Part shown: positions 42,928 through 54,100 of the stretch, piece after piece
How the letters are laid out: each line of letters opens with the position of its first letter
How positions within the stretch are numbered: the stretch's first letter is position 1
Assembly: GCF_022605725.1 (NCBI RefSeq)
Contig: NC_065567.1
Location: forward strand, 37,985,127-38,049,126
DNA from: Anthonomus grandis grandis
Taxonomy: Eukaryota; Arthropoda; Insecta; Coleoptera; Curculionidae
Reading direction: 5' to 3'
Length of the DNA stretch: 64,000 nt
Notes under the pieces: model-generated
Seen by the model: only the letters and a program-made list of their open reading frames with translations
Databases searched by the model: none
What the model was told of the DNA's origin: nothing
Made by a program: the position numbers and the translations under genes

Positions 42928-45467
42928 CAGGGTGTTTCAAAATTCACTACATATATTTTAAGGGCGTATTCCTGAGGTCAAAATAAGATTTTTTTTTCCT
43001 ATAAACATGGGTTCAAAATGCACCCCCTTCAAGCTACAGCCATCGCAAGAAGTGTAAAAAAAATCGATTTTTTAAAACTGTGTCTACAGTTTTTCATCAA
43101 ATTTAACGAAATTTGGAATACCCCCGTTATTTTAGGCGGTCTATTTAATCTTTATCTTAGAAAAGGCGTAAAACTAATTTTAAGGCGTAAACTGAAAGGC
43201 TGCACACTTTTAACAGCCAAAATTTTATGTGTACATACATTTTTTTTTTAAATTAAGCTACACCAAAAAATAGACCATACAAATAGACCATACAAATAAA
43301 AATAAAAAATACAAATACAAAAAAAAATACAAAAATTAAAATTTTTGTATGGTCTAGTTTTAGTTTTTGAGAAAATCGCCGGTACATAAAAGGATAGCAA
43401 TATCGTAAATTAAAAATCAAAGAAAAAATTTAGGAAGTAGGCTGTGTTTCGCAATTGTTGACATTTTTGTTTTTGAGGTTTTTGTAGTAGGCTGTGAGTA
43501 TTTGTTTTAGACATTTTTTAACTTGCTTGACATTTGGTGTAAAATAAATTTACTGTCATTGTTGACTTTGCTTAATTCCAGTAGTTTACTTCCCGTTTTA
43601 GATTTAAAGTGTAGTTTTTATTCCCATGTTTTATTTCTAAACGCTAACACTGCTAAAATGGAAAATGAACGTTATTCATTCGAACATCTTGCAGACATCC
43701 ATTTTGTTTATGGTATTGCTGATGTTAACGCGTATGAAGCTCAAAGATTGTATCAGTTAAGGTTTCCTAATCGCCGACTCCCGAATGTACGAACATTTTC
43801 AGAGTCACATCGGCATCTTAGGGAATACGGTAGTTTTCGGACCCCCAGGAGCAATGCAGGCAGACCGCACAAAAACAAGCACGAAACCCAGTGACAGAGG
43901 AGCAAATTTTGAATGCCATAGACGACGATCCTGGCCTAAGCACCTGACAAATAGCTCGGAATTTGGATGTTTCTCATGTAACTGTCTGGCGGGTTTTGCA
44001 CGAAAATAGCTTGTATCCATACCATATTCAAAGAGTTCAAGCTTTGCTACCTCAAGATTTCCCAAGGCGCTTACAGTTTGCAAGGTGGTTACTTCAGAGA
44101 TAATAATTTTTTATCAAGTATTCTATTCACAGACGAAGCTCATTTTTCGCGGGAAGGAGTGGTGAATTTTCACAATGTGCATGTTTGGGCAGCAGAGAAT
44201 CCGCAAGAAATTAGGCAATCTCACCACCAGGAGCACTTTAGCCTTAATGTATGGACAGGTTTAGTGGGAGATGAGTTAATTGGTCCTTTCTTTTTTCCTA
44301 GAATTTTATTTGGCGACACTTATTTAGACTTTCTACAGCACCATTTAAATGTTTTACTAGACAATGTACCTTTAAACGTGCGAGCAAACATGTGGTTTAT
44401 GCATGACGGTGCCCCCTCCTCATTTCCGTATAACAGTGCGTGACTATTTGAACTTTGTGTTTCCTGAGAGATGGATTGGTAGAGCAGGCCCAATACCATG
44501 GCCTCCACGCTTCCCGGACTGCAATCCTCTGGATTTTTTTTTCTGGGGATATGTAAAAAGCCTCGTCTATAATACTGGTCAAGTGCCTTCGCTCGAGGTC
44601 CTAAGGCAAAGAATTATTGATGCCTTTGAAACAATAAGAAATACCGGAATTTTAGAGCGAGTAAGACAATCTATGAGAAGACGAATGGAGGCTTGTATTG
44701 CAGCGGGGGGTGCGCATTTCGAGCACTTTTTATTACAAAAAATATTTGTTTCTCAGAAGTTTATTGTTTATTTAAAAAATAATTAATCATTATGTTAATA
44801 AATGTTAAATAATTGTTTAACCAATTTTTGTATTTTTATAAACCGTCATTCTTTAATGTAAATAATTGTTCATCAATTTATTGAAAAAAACCTCAATAAC
44901 AAAGTTTCAACAATAGCAAAACCAGTCTACCTATTTATTGTTAAATGTCGTGCCGCTTAAAAAATGTCCTAAAACAAATAGTCACAGCCTACTACTTAAT
45001 ATTATCTGTTTAAATTTTAATTATTACGTTATTGGTAGCCTTTTATTAATCGGTGATTTTCTCAAAAACTATTCGTATTATCAAAAAAATGCAGGAGACA
45101 TAAAATTTAGATTTTTGTATAGCCCATATTCTGGTGTAGCTTAATTTTTAAAAAAATGTATGCGTACATAAAATTTTAGCCGTCAACAGTGTGCACCCCC
45201 CAGTTTACCCATTAAAATTAGTTTTACGCCTTTTCTAAGATAAAAAGTAAATAGACCGCCTAAAATAACGGGGGTATTCCAAATTTCGTTAAATTTGATG
45301 CAAAACTGTAGACACAGTTTTAAAAAATCGATTTTTTTTACACTTCTTGCGATGGCTGTAGCTTGAAGGGGGTGCATTTTAGGACCCATGTTTATAGGAA
45401 AAAAAGTCTTATTTTGACCTCAGGAATACGCCCTTAAAATATATGTAGTGAATTTTGAAACACCCTG
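42928..45467 (+). mobile_element. Complete long-TIR DUF4817 mariner-type transposon
   Basis: The ends CAGGGTGTTTCAAAATTCAC and its complement are flanked by TA (42926-42927; 45468-45469). The arms are near-identical for the first ~320 bp and remain recognisable for about 600 bp (42928-43540 against 44880-45467), interrupted by small indels. The 2540-bp element contains one transposase gene between the arms. The apparent open frames at 43018-43251 and 45389-45183 are the same TIR sequence read in both copies and not genes. Confidence 0.9.
43658..44786 (+). pseudogene. DUF4817 transposase with DDE-type catalytic domain, frame-broken
   Basis: The start is ATG 43658. The DUF4817 N-terminus reads EHLADIHFVYGIADVNAYEA and LRFPNRRLPNVRTFSES. 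Then come a shift near 43885, a TGA near 43945, a HTH segment (IARNLDVSHVTVWRVLHE) and a shift near 44090. The catalytic core has Asp in LFTDEAHFSREG (44118), Asp in WFMHDGAP (44405) and Asp in FPDCNPLDFFFWGYVK (44530), with a shift near 44420. Counting to the Asp of PLDFF gives 41 residues between second and third Asp, which would place it with DD41D-type Tc1/mariner families; this depends on which Asp is catalytic. All three acidic blocks survive, so inactivation is modest. It ends at 44786. Confidence 0.85.
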
Positions 45468-46289
45468 TATAGATATGGTTTCATTATATACTCATTACTA
45501 TTTTTAAAACTTTTCTGTTTTTAATAAAAATAATATTTATTATTGTAACTAATAACATTACGTACCTGTAACTTTTTTTTCAAGCTATTTATCTTTTATT
45601 GCCGTAAAAAGCGTGACACAATAATGTATTATACCTAATTTAGTATAACACATTATTGTGCATATTGGTGAAGTTTTTTTGTCCAAATTAACCTTTTTTT
45701 TAATTTACCTTCTCAAAAATAAAAGAATGGCGTATGTTGCCAATAAAGTGGCGATATTTATTTTCCGCCTCACTTATGCCCCGGACACGCAGATGTCGAT
45801 TTCGGCGTATTGACCTGCTTTACCCCCGTTTAAAACAAAATTGACGTCCAAAAAATACCTCTGTTTCGTTTTCATTGGAACGCTCTGTATATATTTCTTA
45901 AATTAATGTTTCGTTTATTTTTTCTTTAGCATATCTTCTGCTACTCTCGTTATTCGTTAGCTGTATTGATAATTTAATATCTACAAAAAAAGCTGTACAT
46001 TTCTGATTTGACCCATAAAGTGGCGGCAAATTGCTATCGATTATTGATTATTTTTCTATGTAATGAAACTCGTTTTGCCTAATTAGTGTTGGATATAATT
46101 ATGATTAATGTAAAATAACAGTCGGTTTCAAAACCTATTTTTTTTTAATTACGCTATATTTAGTGACTTTTAACGAATTATTTGTTGTGCTATACGCAGA
46201 TGGCTTAGTCAGAAAAATTTGTAAATGAATGCAGTCGGCACTCCATATTATACATAAATAGTGTGTGGAATATTATCGTAAAAAATCCC
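45468..46289. other. Spacer with a short hairpin
   Basis: Arms 45617-45634 and 45643-45660 form an 18-bp inverted repeat (one mismatch, 8-nt loop) starting CACAATAATGTATTATAC. A sequence resembling a mariner-type end lies near 45870-45890 (GGAACGCTCTGTA) but without a partner. Nothing else recognised. Confidence 0.5.
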
Positions 46290-46560
46290 CAAAAAGACTG
46301 AGATGGCGCTATTCACCAAAAGGAGAAAAATCACATCCCTTCTGGTACCCAAACTATCAGACACCTCACTATGTTAGGCATTGGAAGTAAAGTACCTTGA
46401 TGTGACTCCCGATAGTAAACTATGTAAATTGGAAGTCACATTACAAAGAGATTACAGAAAGCATATATTAGGAGCGATGTAGATGCACAATTGGCCTTGG
46501 GTTTCTTCCCAAGGGTGGATATGTGGATCTTTGCTAACGAACGGCGCTATTGTCTGATAC
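46290..46560 (+). pseudogene. Non-LTR reverse transcriptase relic
   Basis: + strand pieces read LFTKRRKITSLLVPKLSDT, then ALEVKYLDVTPDSKL, then PRVDMWIFAN and NGAIV-like coding. This matches the post-ADD thumb region of R1/Jockey-type RTs (FTxRxK...VKYLGVxLDxKLxW). Frame changes and stops occur throughout. It is a family different from the (TTTC)n LINEs. Confidence 0.6.
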
Positions 46561-49073
46561 CTCAAATTGGATCAGGCCACAGTTCATCCGGAGCCGGATA
46601 GCGAGCGGCTTTCACATTTGCAACAGGAGCTAACATAAGGGTAGATCGGGCCGTCACTAAGATCTAGCAAGCCGCATGTCGGCGGTACTCTATTGCCATA
46701 GTGGCCGTCTTGGTTATTGTTGAATTTGTTTTGATCCATTATTTTTTTAAACGTGATTTATGAAGAACCTACAAAAGGATTAAATTTTTAAAAACATTAT
46801 ATGCAGTAAATGCAAATATTGAAAAGGCATGAATTTAGACCATTACTAGAGGATGAATAATCAATCCGATTTCAGAACAAAATATTGATTTAATCACCAA
46901 CAAATTGTTCACGACGAACTTCTGAGCAGTCTGCGACTACTCTGGCAGTTTTTCAATGAATATAATGGAGTTTGCTCAGCTTGATACAAACATTCACGTT
47001 CTATTTCATCTATGGAACATAACGGGATATTAAAACTTTTCCTAATTCCTAAATAGATCAACCTAATTTTGCAAAAACATTGCAAAACTTATTTGGAAGG
47101 ATTGCCTTACTGAAGTCCTTCCATGTATCAAGAGAGCAACAGATGACAAATTGCATGGAATTGAAAACTTGCTATGTTGGTCAATTAAAAACGCATTTAT
47201 GAACATTATACCTAAAAGTTTGGAAAAATTGCTAAAATATAGAAGTACAGCGGTAGTTACGGATTGTTGAGAAGAATATATTTTTTATGAATAGCTAGTA
47301 CTCTTTGGATCTCTAGATTATCCACTGGATGAGTCAAACATGGCAGCAAGTATTAAAGACTAAAAAGATGAGAGATCTTGGACAATAAAACTTGTGCTTC
47401 GCGTAAGTCTTAATTTTTATGAAATAGAAAAAATAACGTTTTAATTTATTAAAATTGTATTATATTGATAACCGCCATTATTTAATATTATTTTTTCATT
47501 AATAAATTAATAATATTTTATCTTTAAATAAATGACGCAGATATAAATCTTGCAGAACCTTAGGTTCAATATTGACATTGTAAAAATAGTTTACTATCGG
47601 ATATTTTACTAGCAACTTAAAAATCGAATAAATGAGGCGCTGTGATTCTCATTTATTTTGGATAAAATCTGATCTCTTAACTTGGTTTCAGTCGATACAT
47701 GAACGATAACATTTTCATACCGCATCGGATTTTTCGGGAATTAATCCTGAAGTAAAACTAATTTTATTTTTTTAAGCATTCTTACATACAGTTATATACT
47801 CAACAATTTTATTTTTAACTAGAAATCATTTTTACAAGCCATAGATATTATGACAAACATTTTTTTTATATAAATTTTTCTTTTTCATAGGACGAACTAT
47901 CGTCTCCTTGAGCGAATAATTCGAGTTTCCAGAACTGCAAATAAGGTCTTGTCAATTAAAATGCACATATTCCATAATTTTCAATCTTTAAATTTATTTT
48001 AAAAAGTAAAACAGTAGAAAGGAATTTGGGTGGAAGTCTGGTTTGTGTGATGCAAGGAGATGATAACCACCAATAATTTGTTTTTACGTCAAGAGTACGT
48101 GAAAATTAACTTTTTATTCCAAATAAAGTTCTTTGCAGTAAAACTGGTTCATCACCTTGTAGTACGTTTGGTTTTACCTAACACCTATAATCTGGTCTCA
48201 CCGATATTGGGAAAAAACACTTAGATCAAATAAGTAGAAAATTAAAAAGAGGATTCAGCAAAAAAAAACAATAATGACCCTATAGCTACAATCGTTTAAA
48301 TGCTCCAGCAGTTGAAAGGTTCTCTCTACATTGCATTTGTCCTCCCCTTGGCTGTAATACTCTGTAATAAATGCGAAACTTATCTGTTAATTCTAAAAAA
48401 TTTAAAAACCAGGTGAGTACAAATATATCTCAAAAGTAAAGGTGTAAAATAACTCAAGATTACGAAAGCTAATTAAAGATGCTAATATTCGCAAAAAATT
48501 AACATCTGTAGATAGAACATGCAAAGTTTGTAAATAACGTAAGGTTGCGCAACATTAAAAAAAATGCTGTTTGGAAATCAGTTGTAGAGATTATAACTGA
48601 AATTCCAAATTTACATTTTATTCTTTCCGGGTCTATTAGAAGAGAAAATTTAAAGAAATTCATTTATTATTACCATTGTCCTTGATGATTATACATTCAA
48701 ATTTAAAATCCGACATTTTATTATCAACTTTCTCGCGCCATATACGTGATTATTTTCATGTTAAACAGTCGTTCTGGTTCTCTATCTATTCACTGATATG
48801 GAATTTTTTGAATAATTAAATAGCACAAGAAAAACGTTGGCGTTTTAATTTAAGTATATATATTAATAATGTTTTGTATTGAAAAAAATAAAAAAATACA
48901 TATCGTCAGTGATGAAATGTATTTTAATTAACATTATCATGAAATATGTTTTAATTAACAGCAAATAGTTGAATAACTTACATGAAAGAAACTAAAGGAA
49001 AGCACAAATTCCGAACTATAAAGTGGAAATTTGCAGTAATTCTGAGTCAGAGTTATATTTGAATATATATACA
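46561..49073. other. AT-rich stretch without recognised features
   Basis: I found no readable coding motif or repeat boundary up to the left TIR of the Tc1 element at 49076. Confidence 0.4.
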
Positions 49074-49177
49074 TACACTATCGGACAAAAGTAGAGAAAC
49101 TTCTAAAAATTCTTTGATTTACGGAAACCATGTATTTAAATTAAATATTTACTACAAATATTGTAGTTCTCAACAAC

Positions 49178-49374
49178 AGTTATATACCCTGTATAACGTA
49201 TATTCCTTGTATAATATTGCTTACTGTTAATTCCCGTAATTGCATAGTCAGTATATTAATATCTTATAAATATGAGTGAAACCAATTATATGCAGCTCAT
49301 TTGTTAGTAGTACTTGCTGTCAATCTGAATAAAGGTTTTTTAAAAATATCGTTTCCTTTTTTGAGAAGAAAACT
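49178..49374 (+). repeat. 5' LTR
   Basis: 197 bp with a TATAAAT box near 49266 and an AATAAA polyadenylation signal at 49328-49333. The offset to the 3' LTR is 7707 bp throughout, with no indel. Confidence 0.95.
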
Positions 49375-49391
49375 GGCGCAGTCGGTAGGAT
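49374..49391 (+). promoter_or_regulatory. Primer binding site
   Basis: TGGCGCAGTCGGTAGGAT begins with the last T of the 5' LTR. The same site type is known from Drosophila 17.6 and 297, where it pairs with the 3' end of a tRNA-Ser. The tRNA used here is inferred. Confidence 0.8.
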
Positions 49392-49856
49392 ACACCAAGC
49401 GGGTTGATTAAAAAGTTTCATCGCGAAAATTTACAATTCGCTTTCGTTTCAACGATTAATGGTGTATACCCAAAAACAAAATTCGAGATTCGGTAGTGCA
49501 TTGGCAAAGGGCTCACGACCAGGGAAGAAACTGTCCTATTGGTGCGAGGTGAAGAACAAACATCGTCCGACCCTCATAACTAACCTCCAGGGAAGAGACA
49601 AGCATCGCTCGTCCTATTGGAATGAAGATAATTCTATTGCTGTCGTAAGTACATTGATTTTTGTTTATTTGTTATTTTGACGAGGAAGATTTGATATTTT
49701 ATAGTATTGAAAGATTTACTTGATTTATTTTATTTGATCGATTTATTGATTTGATTTATTTGTAGAATTCAAGTAGAATTCAATTTTATTTTCTTGTCGT
49801 ATTTGAACGTCTTTACGTTACTTATTTTATTTTTGTGTTACCATTAAAATAGCAAA
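49375..49856 (+). other. Leader between 5' LTR and gag
   Basis: Contains a small open frame 49459-49680 without family resemblance, and a strong splice donor (GTC|GTAAGTA at 49645). With the acceptor at 54989 this donor could make the subgenomic env RNA, a known strategy of the family; use of these sites is inferred. Confidence 0.5.
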
Positions 49857-51191
49857 ATGCCAGAACCAAATTATGCGTTAATTAGGTTCCAAGCCGATAA
49901 CATCCCCCCATTCGATGGTAACCCCAGGCAAATTAACCGCTTTATTTCCGCCTGTGAAAATTTTATTAAAAACCATCAAGACACAACAAATGTTAATGCA
50001 ACTATTAATTCTTGCTTATTCGATACCATTCTAACAAAATTGACTGGTAGAGCTGCTGATTTGGTAGCATCCCGAGTAGAATTAACTACATGGGAACATG
50101 TTAAACAATCCATAATTAATACGTTTGCAGACCAACGATCGATAGATTGTATAGTCCAAGATATTATTTCTTGTAAACCACGAAAAGAAGAGTCACCCCA
50201 ACAGTTTGGTATAAGGCTCCAGGATATACGTAGTTTACTATTCTCGAAAATTAACGTTAGTAATGACGAAAACAACCTTAAAGTTCTTAAAATTAAAGAG
50301 TATTCTAACTTAGTTTTAAAAACTTTCATTAATGGTCTTAACTACCATATGCAACTAGTAGTACGCCTAAAAGACCCCAAAACACTCGAAGAAGCTATGT
50401 GCTTAGCTCAAGAAGAAGAAAACTTCATGAGTTATTCAAAAAGAAATTCTGAGTATAAACCCTCTCAACAACATCAAACATTTCCACAACAACGACAAAA
50501 TCCACAACATCACAACACCAATCAAAACACATTTAGACAACACCAATTTAATAACCATCATCGCTATTTTGCTACACCAAATCCATTTAGACATAATAGA
50601 TTTACACAAAACCAAAATGTTTTTCAACAACCCAAGCCATTTCATCCTGGTTATCCAGTAAGGCCGCCTCAACCCCAATACTACACAAATCATAATCCTA
50701 ATTTTAACCGCAGTTATAATAATAACTTTAACCAAAACAATAAACGCCCTGCAACATCCTCAGTTGTCAGGCCTTACACCCAAAGAGTTGAGCCGATGGA
50801 CACATCGTCCGGCAACACCGTTATTCATGCTCACCCTATTCAAACCCAACAGAAATCTGAATATCAAATTGAAGATGTTCATCCCAATGTTCGTAACCAA
50901 TCACACGAACCACAATTTAAGCAACCTCAAATTATGCTAGAAAATCCTAATAATAATCAGTTCAACTACCCTTCAAGTTCTAGTCAATCTAATAACTACG
51001 ACCCCGATCAAGGTTATGATGAAGTCGATTATTACCCGCAAGGAAATAGTAATTATGATAATTATTATTATGATCAATCTTTGAACGGACCCGAAGAATC
51101 TCTGTTGTACGATGATAGTTACAACCCCATAAATAATTTCCCCTCAGACAGAAATTTTCAAGAGGTTCAAAATCCCAACGACATGACGTAA
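49857..51191 (+). CDS. gag: Gag polyprotein of the errantivirus-like element
   Basis: Structural protein that assembles particles and binds genomic RNA. 444 aa. The N-terminal ~190 residues form the capsid-like part (for example CEDFIKN-like region at about 33-40, TTWEHVKQSIINTFADQRS at about 79-97, and LVVRLKDPKTLEEAMCLAQE near 168-187). The second half is extremely rich in Asn, Gln, His and Pro, with an acidic Tyr/Asp/Asn-rich C-terminus. No CCHC zinc knuckle is present, which is usual for errantiviral Gag; the polar region probably replaces it in RNA binding. The start ATG follows an A-rich context at 49854-49856. The stop at 51189-51191 lies inside the open pol frame. Confidence 0.88.
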   Translation: MPEPNYALIRFQADNIPPFDGNPRQINRFISACENFIKNHQDTTNVNATINSCLFDTILTKLTGRAADLVASRVELTTWEHVKQSIINTFADQRSIDCIVQDIISCKPRKEESPQQFGIRLQDIRSLLFSKINVSNDENNLKVLKIKEYSNLVLKTFINGLNYHMQLVVRLKDPKTLEEAMCLAQEEENFMSYSKRNSEYKPSQQHQTFPQQRQNPQHHNTNQNTFRQHQFNNHHRYFATPNPFRHNRFTQNQNVFQQPKPFHPGYPVRPPQPQYYTNHNPNFNRSYNNNFNQNNKRPATSSVVRPYTQRVEPMDTSSGNTVIHAHPIQTQQKSEYQIEDVHPNVRNQSHEPQFKQPQIMLENPNNNQFNYPSSSSQSNNYDPDQGYDEVDYYPQGNSNYDNYYYDQSLNGPEESLLYDDSYNPINNFPSDRNFQEVQNPNDMT

Positions 51192-54100
51192 TTCCCCTAA
51201 ATACACACCCTAATACCGACTTACCCATTATATATCTACCGGAAATTAATGCAAAATTTCTTATAGATACTGGTAGCGGTAAAAGCTTCATTAACCCCGC
51301 ATTAGCTTATAAAATTTACCCTGACTATATAGCTTATGAACCATTTTCTGTAAAAACAGCCCACGCAATATCCAACCATAATGAAACCATAAACATACCT
51401 ATATTCGCCTCATTTAATTCAAACGAAAAGCATAAATTTTATCTTTTTGACTTTTCCTCGAGATTTGACGGATTATTAGGTATAGATTTTCTCACACAAA
51501 TAAAAGCTAACATAAACTTAAAAGACTCTACATTACAATCTCAGAATGTAACTTTACCTTTATATTTCCCAAAACCCAGTTCACCAGAACTCGAGTTAAC
51601 AGACTGTCCACCATGCAAATTAATAATTCCCGCGAGAACATCTCAACGTGTAAAAATTCCAGTGAATTACACTACTGGAGTAGGCATTATTAATTACAAG
51701 AATTTTGGCCCAGCCGAAATGCCTCAAGCCTTAGTAAGCATAACTGATTCTTATGCATTTACTACTGTTACAAATTCTTCTGAGAATGACATTAAATTAA
51801 CATTGTTAAAACGCGTAGAAGTTGAAATCTTAGATGAACCAGATTTTCATTTTATTGAAAAAATGGAAACTGATTGTGAATTAACCGAGCATATGGATAA
51901 TTTACAAAAACAAAACTTAAAAAACTTAAGGCTTAGCCATTGTAACTCTGAAGAGTACAAAGCCATTAGAACCTTATGTCACGAGTACAGAGATATTTTC
52001 TACTGTGAAAATACTCCCTTGACATTCACCAACCAAATCAAACACACAATTAACTTAAAAGAAGATTCTCCTATTTTCACCAAAACTTACAGATACCCCC
52101 ATGTACATAAAGCTGAAGTCAACTCCCAAATTTCTAAAATGTTAAAAAACGGAATTATTCAAGAATCCTTCTCCCCATGGAGTAGTCCAATTTGGATAGT
52201 CCCAAAAAAAATGGATGCGTCCGGTAAACGTAAATGGCGTATAGTCATCGACTATAGACGACTTAACGAAAAGACTATCGACGAAAAATTCCCGTTACCC
52301 AACATATCCGACATTTTAGACAAACTCGGAAAATCACAATACTTCACGACTTTAGACCTTGCCAACGGATTCCACCAAATTGAGATGGATCCAAACGACA
52401 TCCAAAAAACCGCCTTTTCAACAGACACAGGACATTACGAATTTAAACGAATGCCCTTCGGTTTAAAAAACGCACCCTCGACCTTTCAACGCGTAATGAA
52501 TAACGTCCTTCGCGGATTCCAGAACGAAATATGCCTTGTATATCTTGATGATATCATCATTTTTTCTACATCCCTACAAGAGCATATCGACAGATTAAAA
52601 TCTGTTTTTGAAAGACTAAGACTTGCCAACTTCAAAATTCAATTAGACAAAAGCGAATTTTTGCGCAAAGAAGTTGCATACCTTGGACATCAAATTACTA
52701 GTGACGGAATTAAACCTAACCCCGACAAAATAAACGCAGTCAAAAATTTCCCCTTGCCCAAAACATCAAAAGACATTAAGTCATTTTTAGGTCTAGCCGG
52801 ATACTATAGACGCTTTATTAAAGACTTCGCGAAAATCTGTAAACCCCTGACCGCCTGTCTAAAGAAAAATGCAAAAGTAACACATTCGCCAAACTTCATA
52901 AACTCGTTTAACCATCTAAAAGAGCTGTTAATAAATGCACCCATTCTAAGATACCCAGACTTTACAAAACCGTTTATCTTGACTACAGACGCCTCTAACG
53001 TAGCTTTAGGCGCCGTACTATCACAAGGAATTGTACCCCAAGACCTTCCAGTCGGATACGCGTCGAGAACTTTAAATGAAACCGAACAACGCTACAGTAC
53101 CATCGAGAAAGAACTCCTAGGTATAGTATGGGCTTGTAAATATTTTCGACCTTACTTATACGGTCAAAAGTTTACCATATATACAGACCATAGACCTTTA
53201 GTTTGGTTAGCAAATCTCAGAGAGCCTAACAGTAAATTAATGCGTTGGAAATGTAAACTAGACGAATACAATTTCGACATAATTTATAAAAAAGGACTCT
53301 TAAATACAAACGCGGATGCACTCTCTCGCATACAAGTAAACGCAATTGAAACTGAGTCTATAATAAATAGCCCAGGCGACATAGACTTTGACATTGCACA
53401 ATTCTTCGACAACATAAATCAATTTGACCCAAACTCACTGGACCCTGAATTAGTACAGAATACTATAACTAATTTAGAAAAGCCAAAATCACCCAAAATC
53501 AAGATTTTGTCTAACATTCAAATTCGTCCGCCAAATCCCATAAATACTGACCCAACACAACAACAAAACAATGACCCACTATTGCAACCTGATACCCAAG
53601 ATAATTTAATTGCGAATGACGAAATGATACACACCGTACACACGACAAATTCGGACCAGAATTACACGACAATGACCTTATTGGATGAGATTATTAATAA
53701 TAAGTTAAATCAATTTATTGTTAAACAATCGCCCTATCCAACTTACATTAAAATTGACCATGAAATATTTGATGGGAATAAAATTGTACATGCAACTCTT
53801 CCAACAAATATGACACAGATTGTTAATTTCTTAAAAGAACATTTAAATCACTCTCCTTCCTATATATATTTCTACTCTAAAGAGTTAAGAAAATATTTCC
53901 ATCAAGCCTTAGTTAACCATTTCCGAAACTTTAGGTTAATAGAATGCACTAAGTTGGTTAACAATGTAAAAGAGGACGAAAGAACCCTCATGATTAAATA
54001 TAGGCACGAAGGAAAGACCAATCACAGAGGAATCGACGAAACACTTAAATTTTTAAAAGCCAATTACTATTGGAAATCACAAAAGAAAGACGTCATCAAC

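Noticed and set aside
43018..43251. Open frame starting MHPLQATAIARS, also present at 45389-45183
   Set aside because: Both are the same terminal inverted repeat read inward from each end of the 42928-45467 transposon, not genes.
49459..49680. Small open frame in the retroelement leader
   Set aside because: No family resemblance, contains a strong splice donor, and its phase does not join it to env through the 54989 acceptor. Treated as leader.
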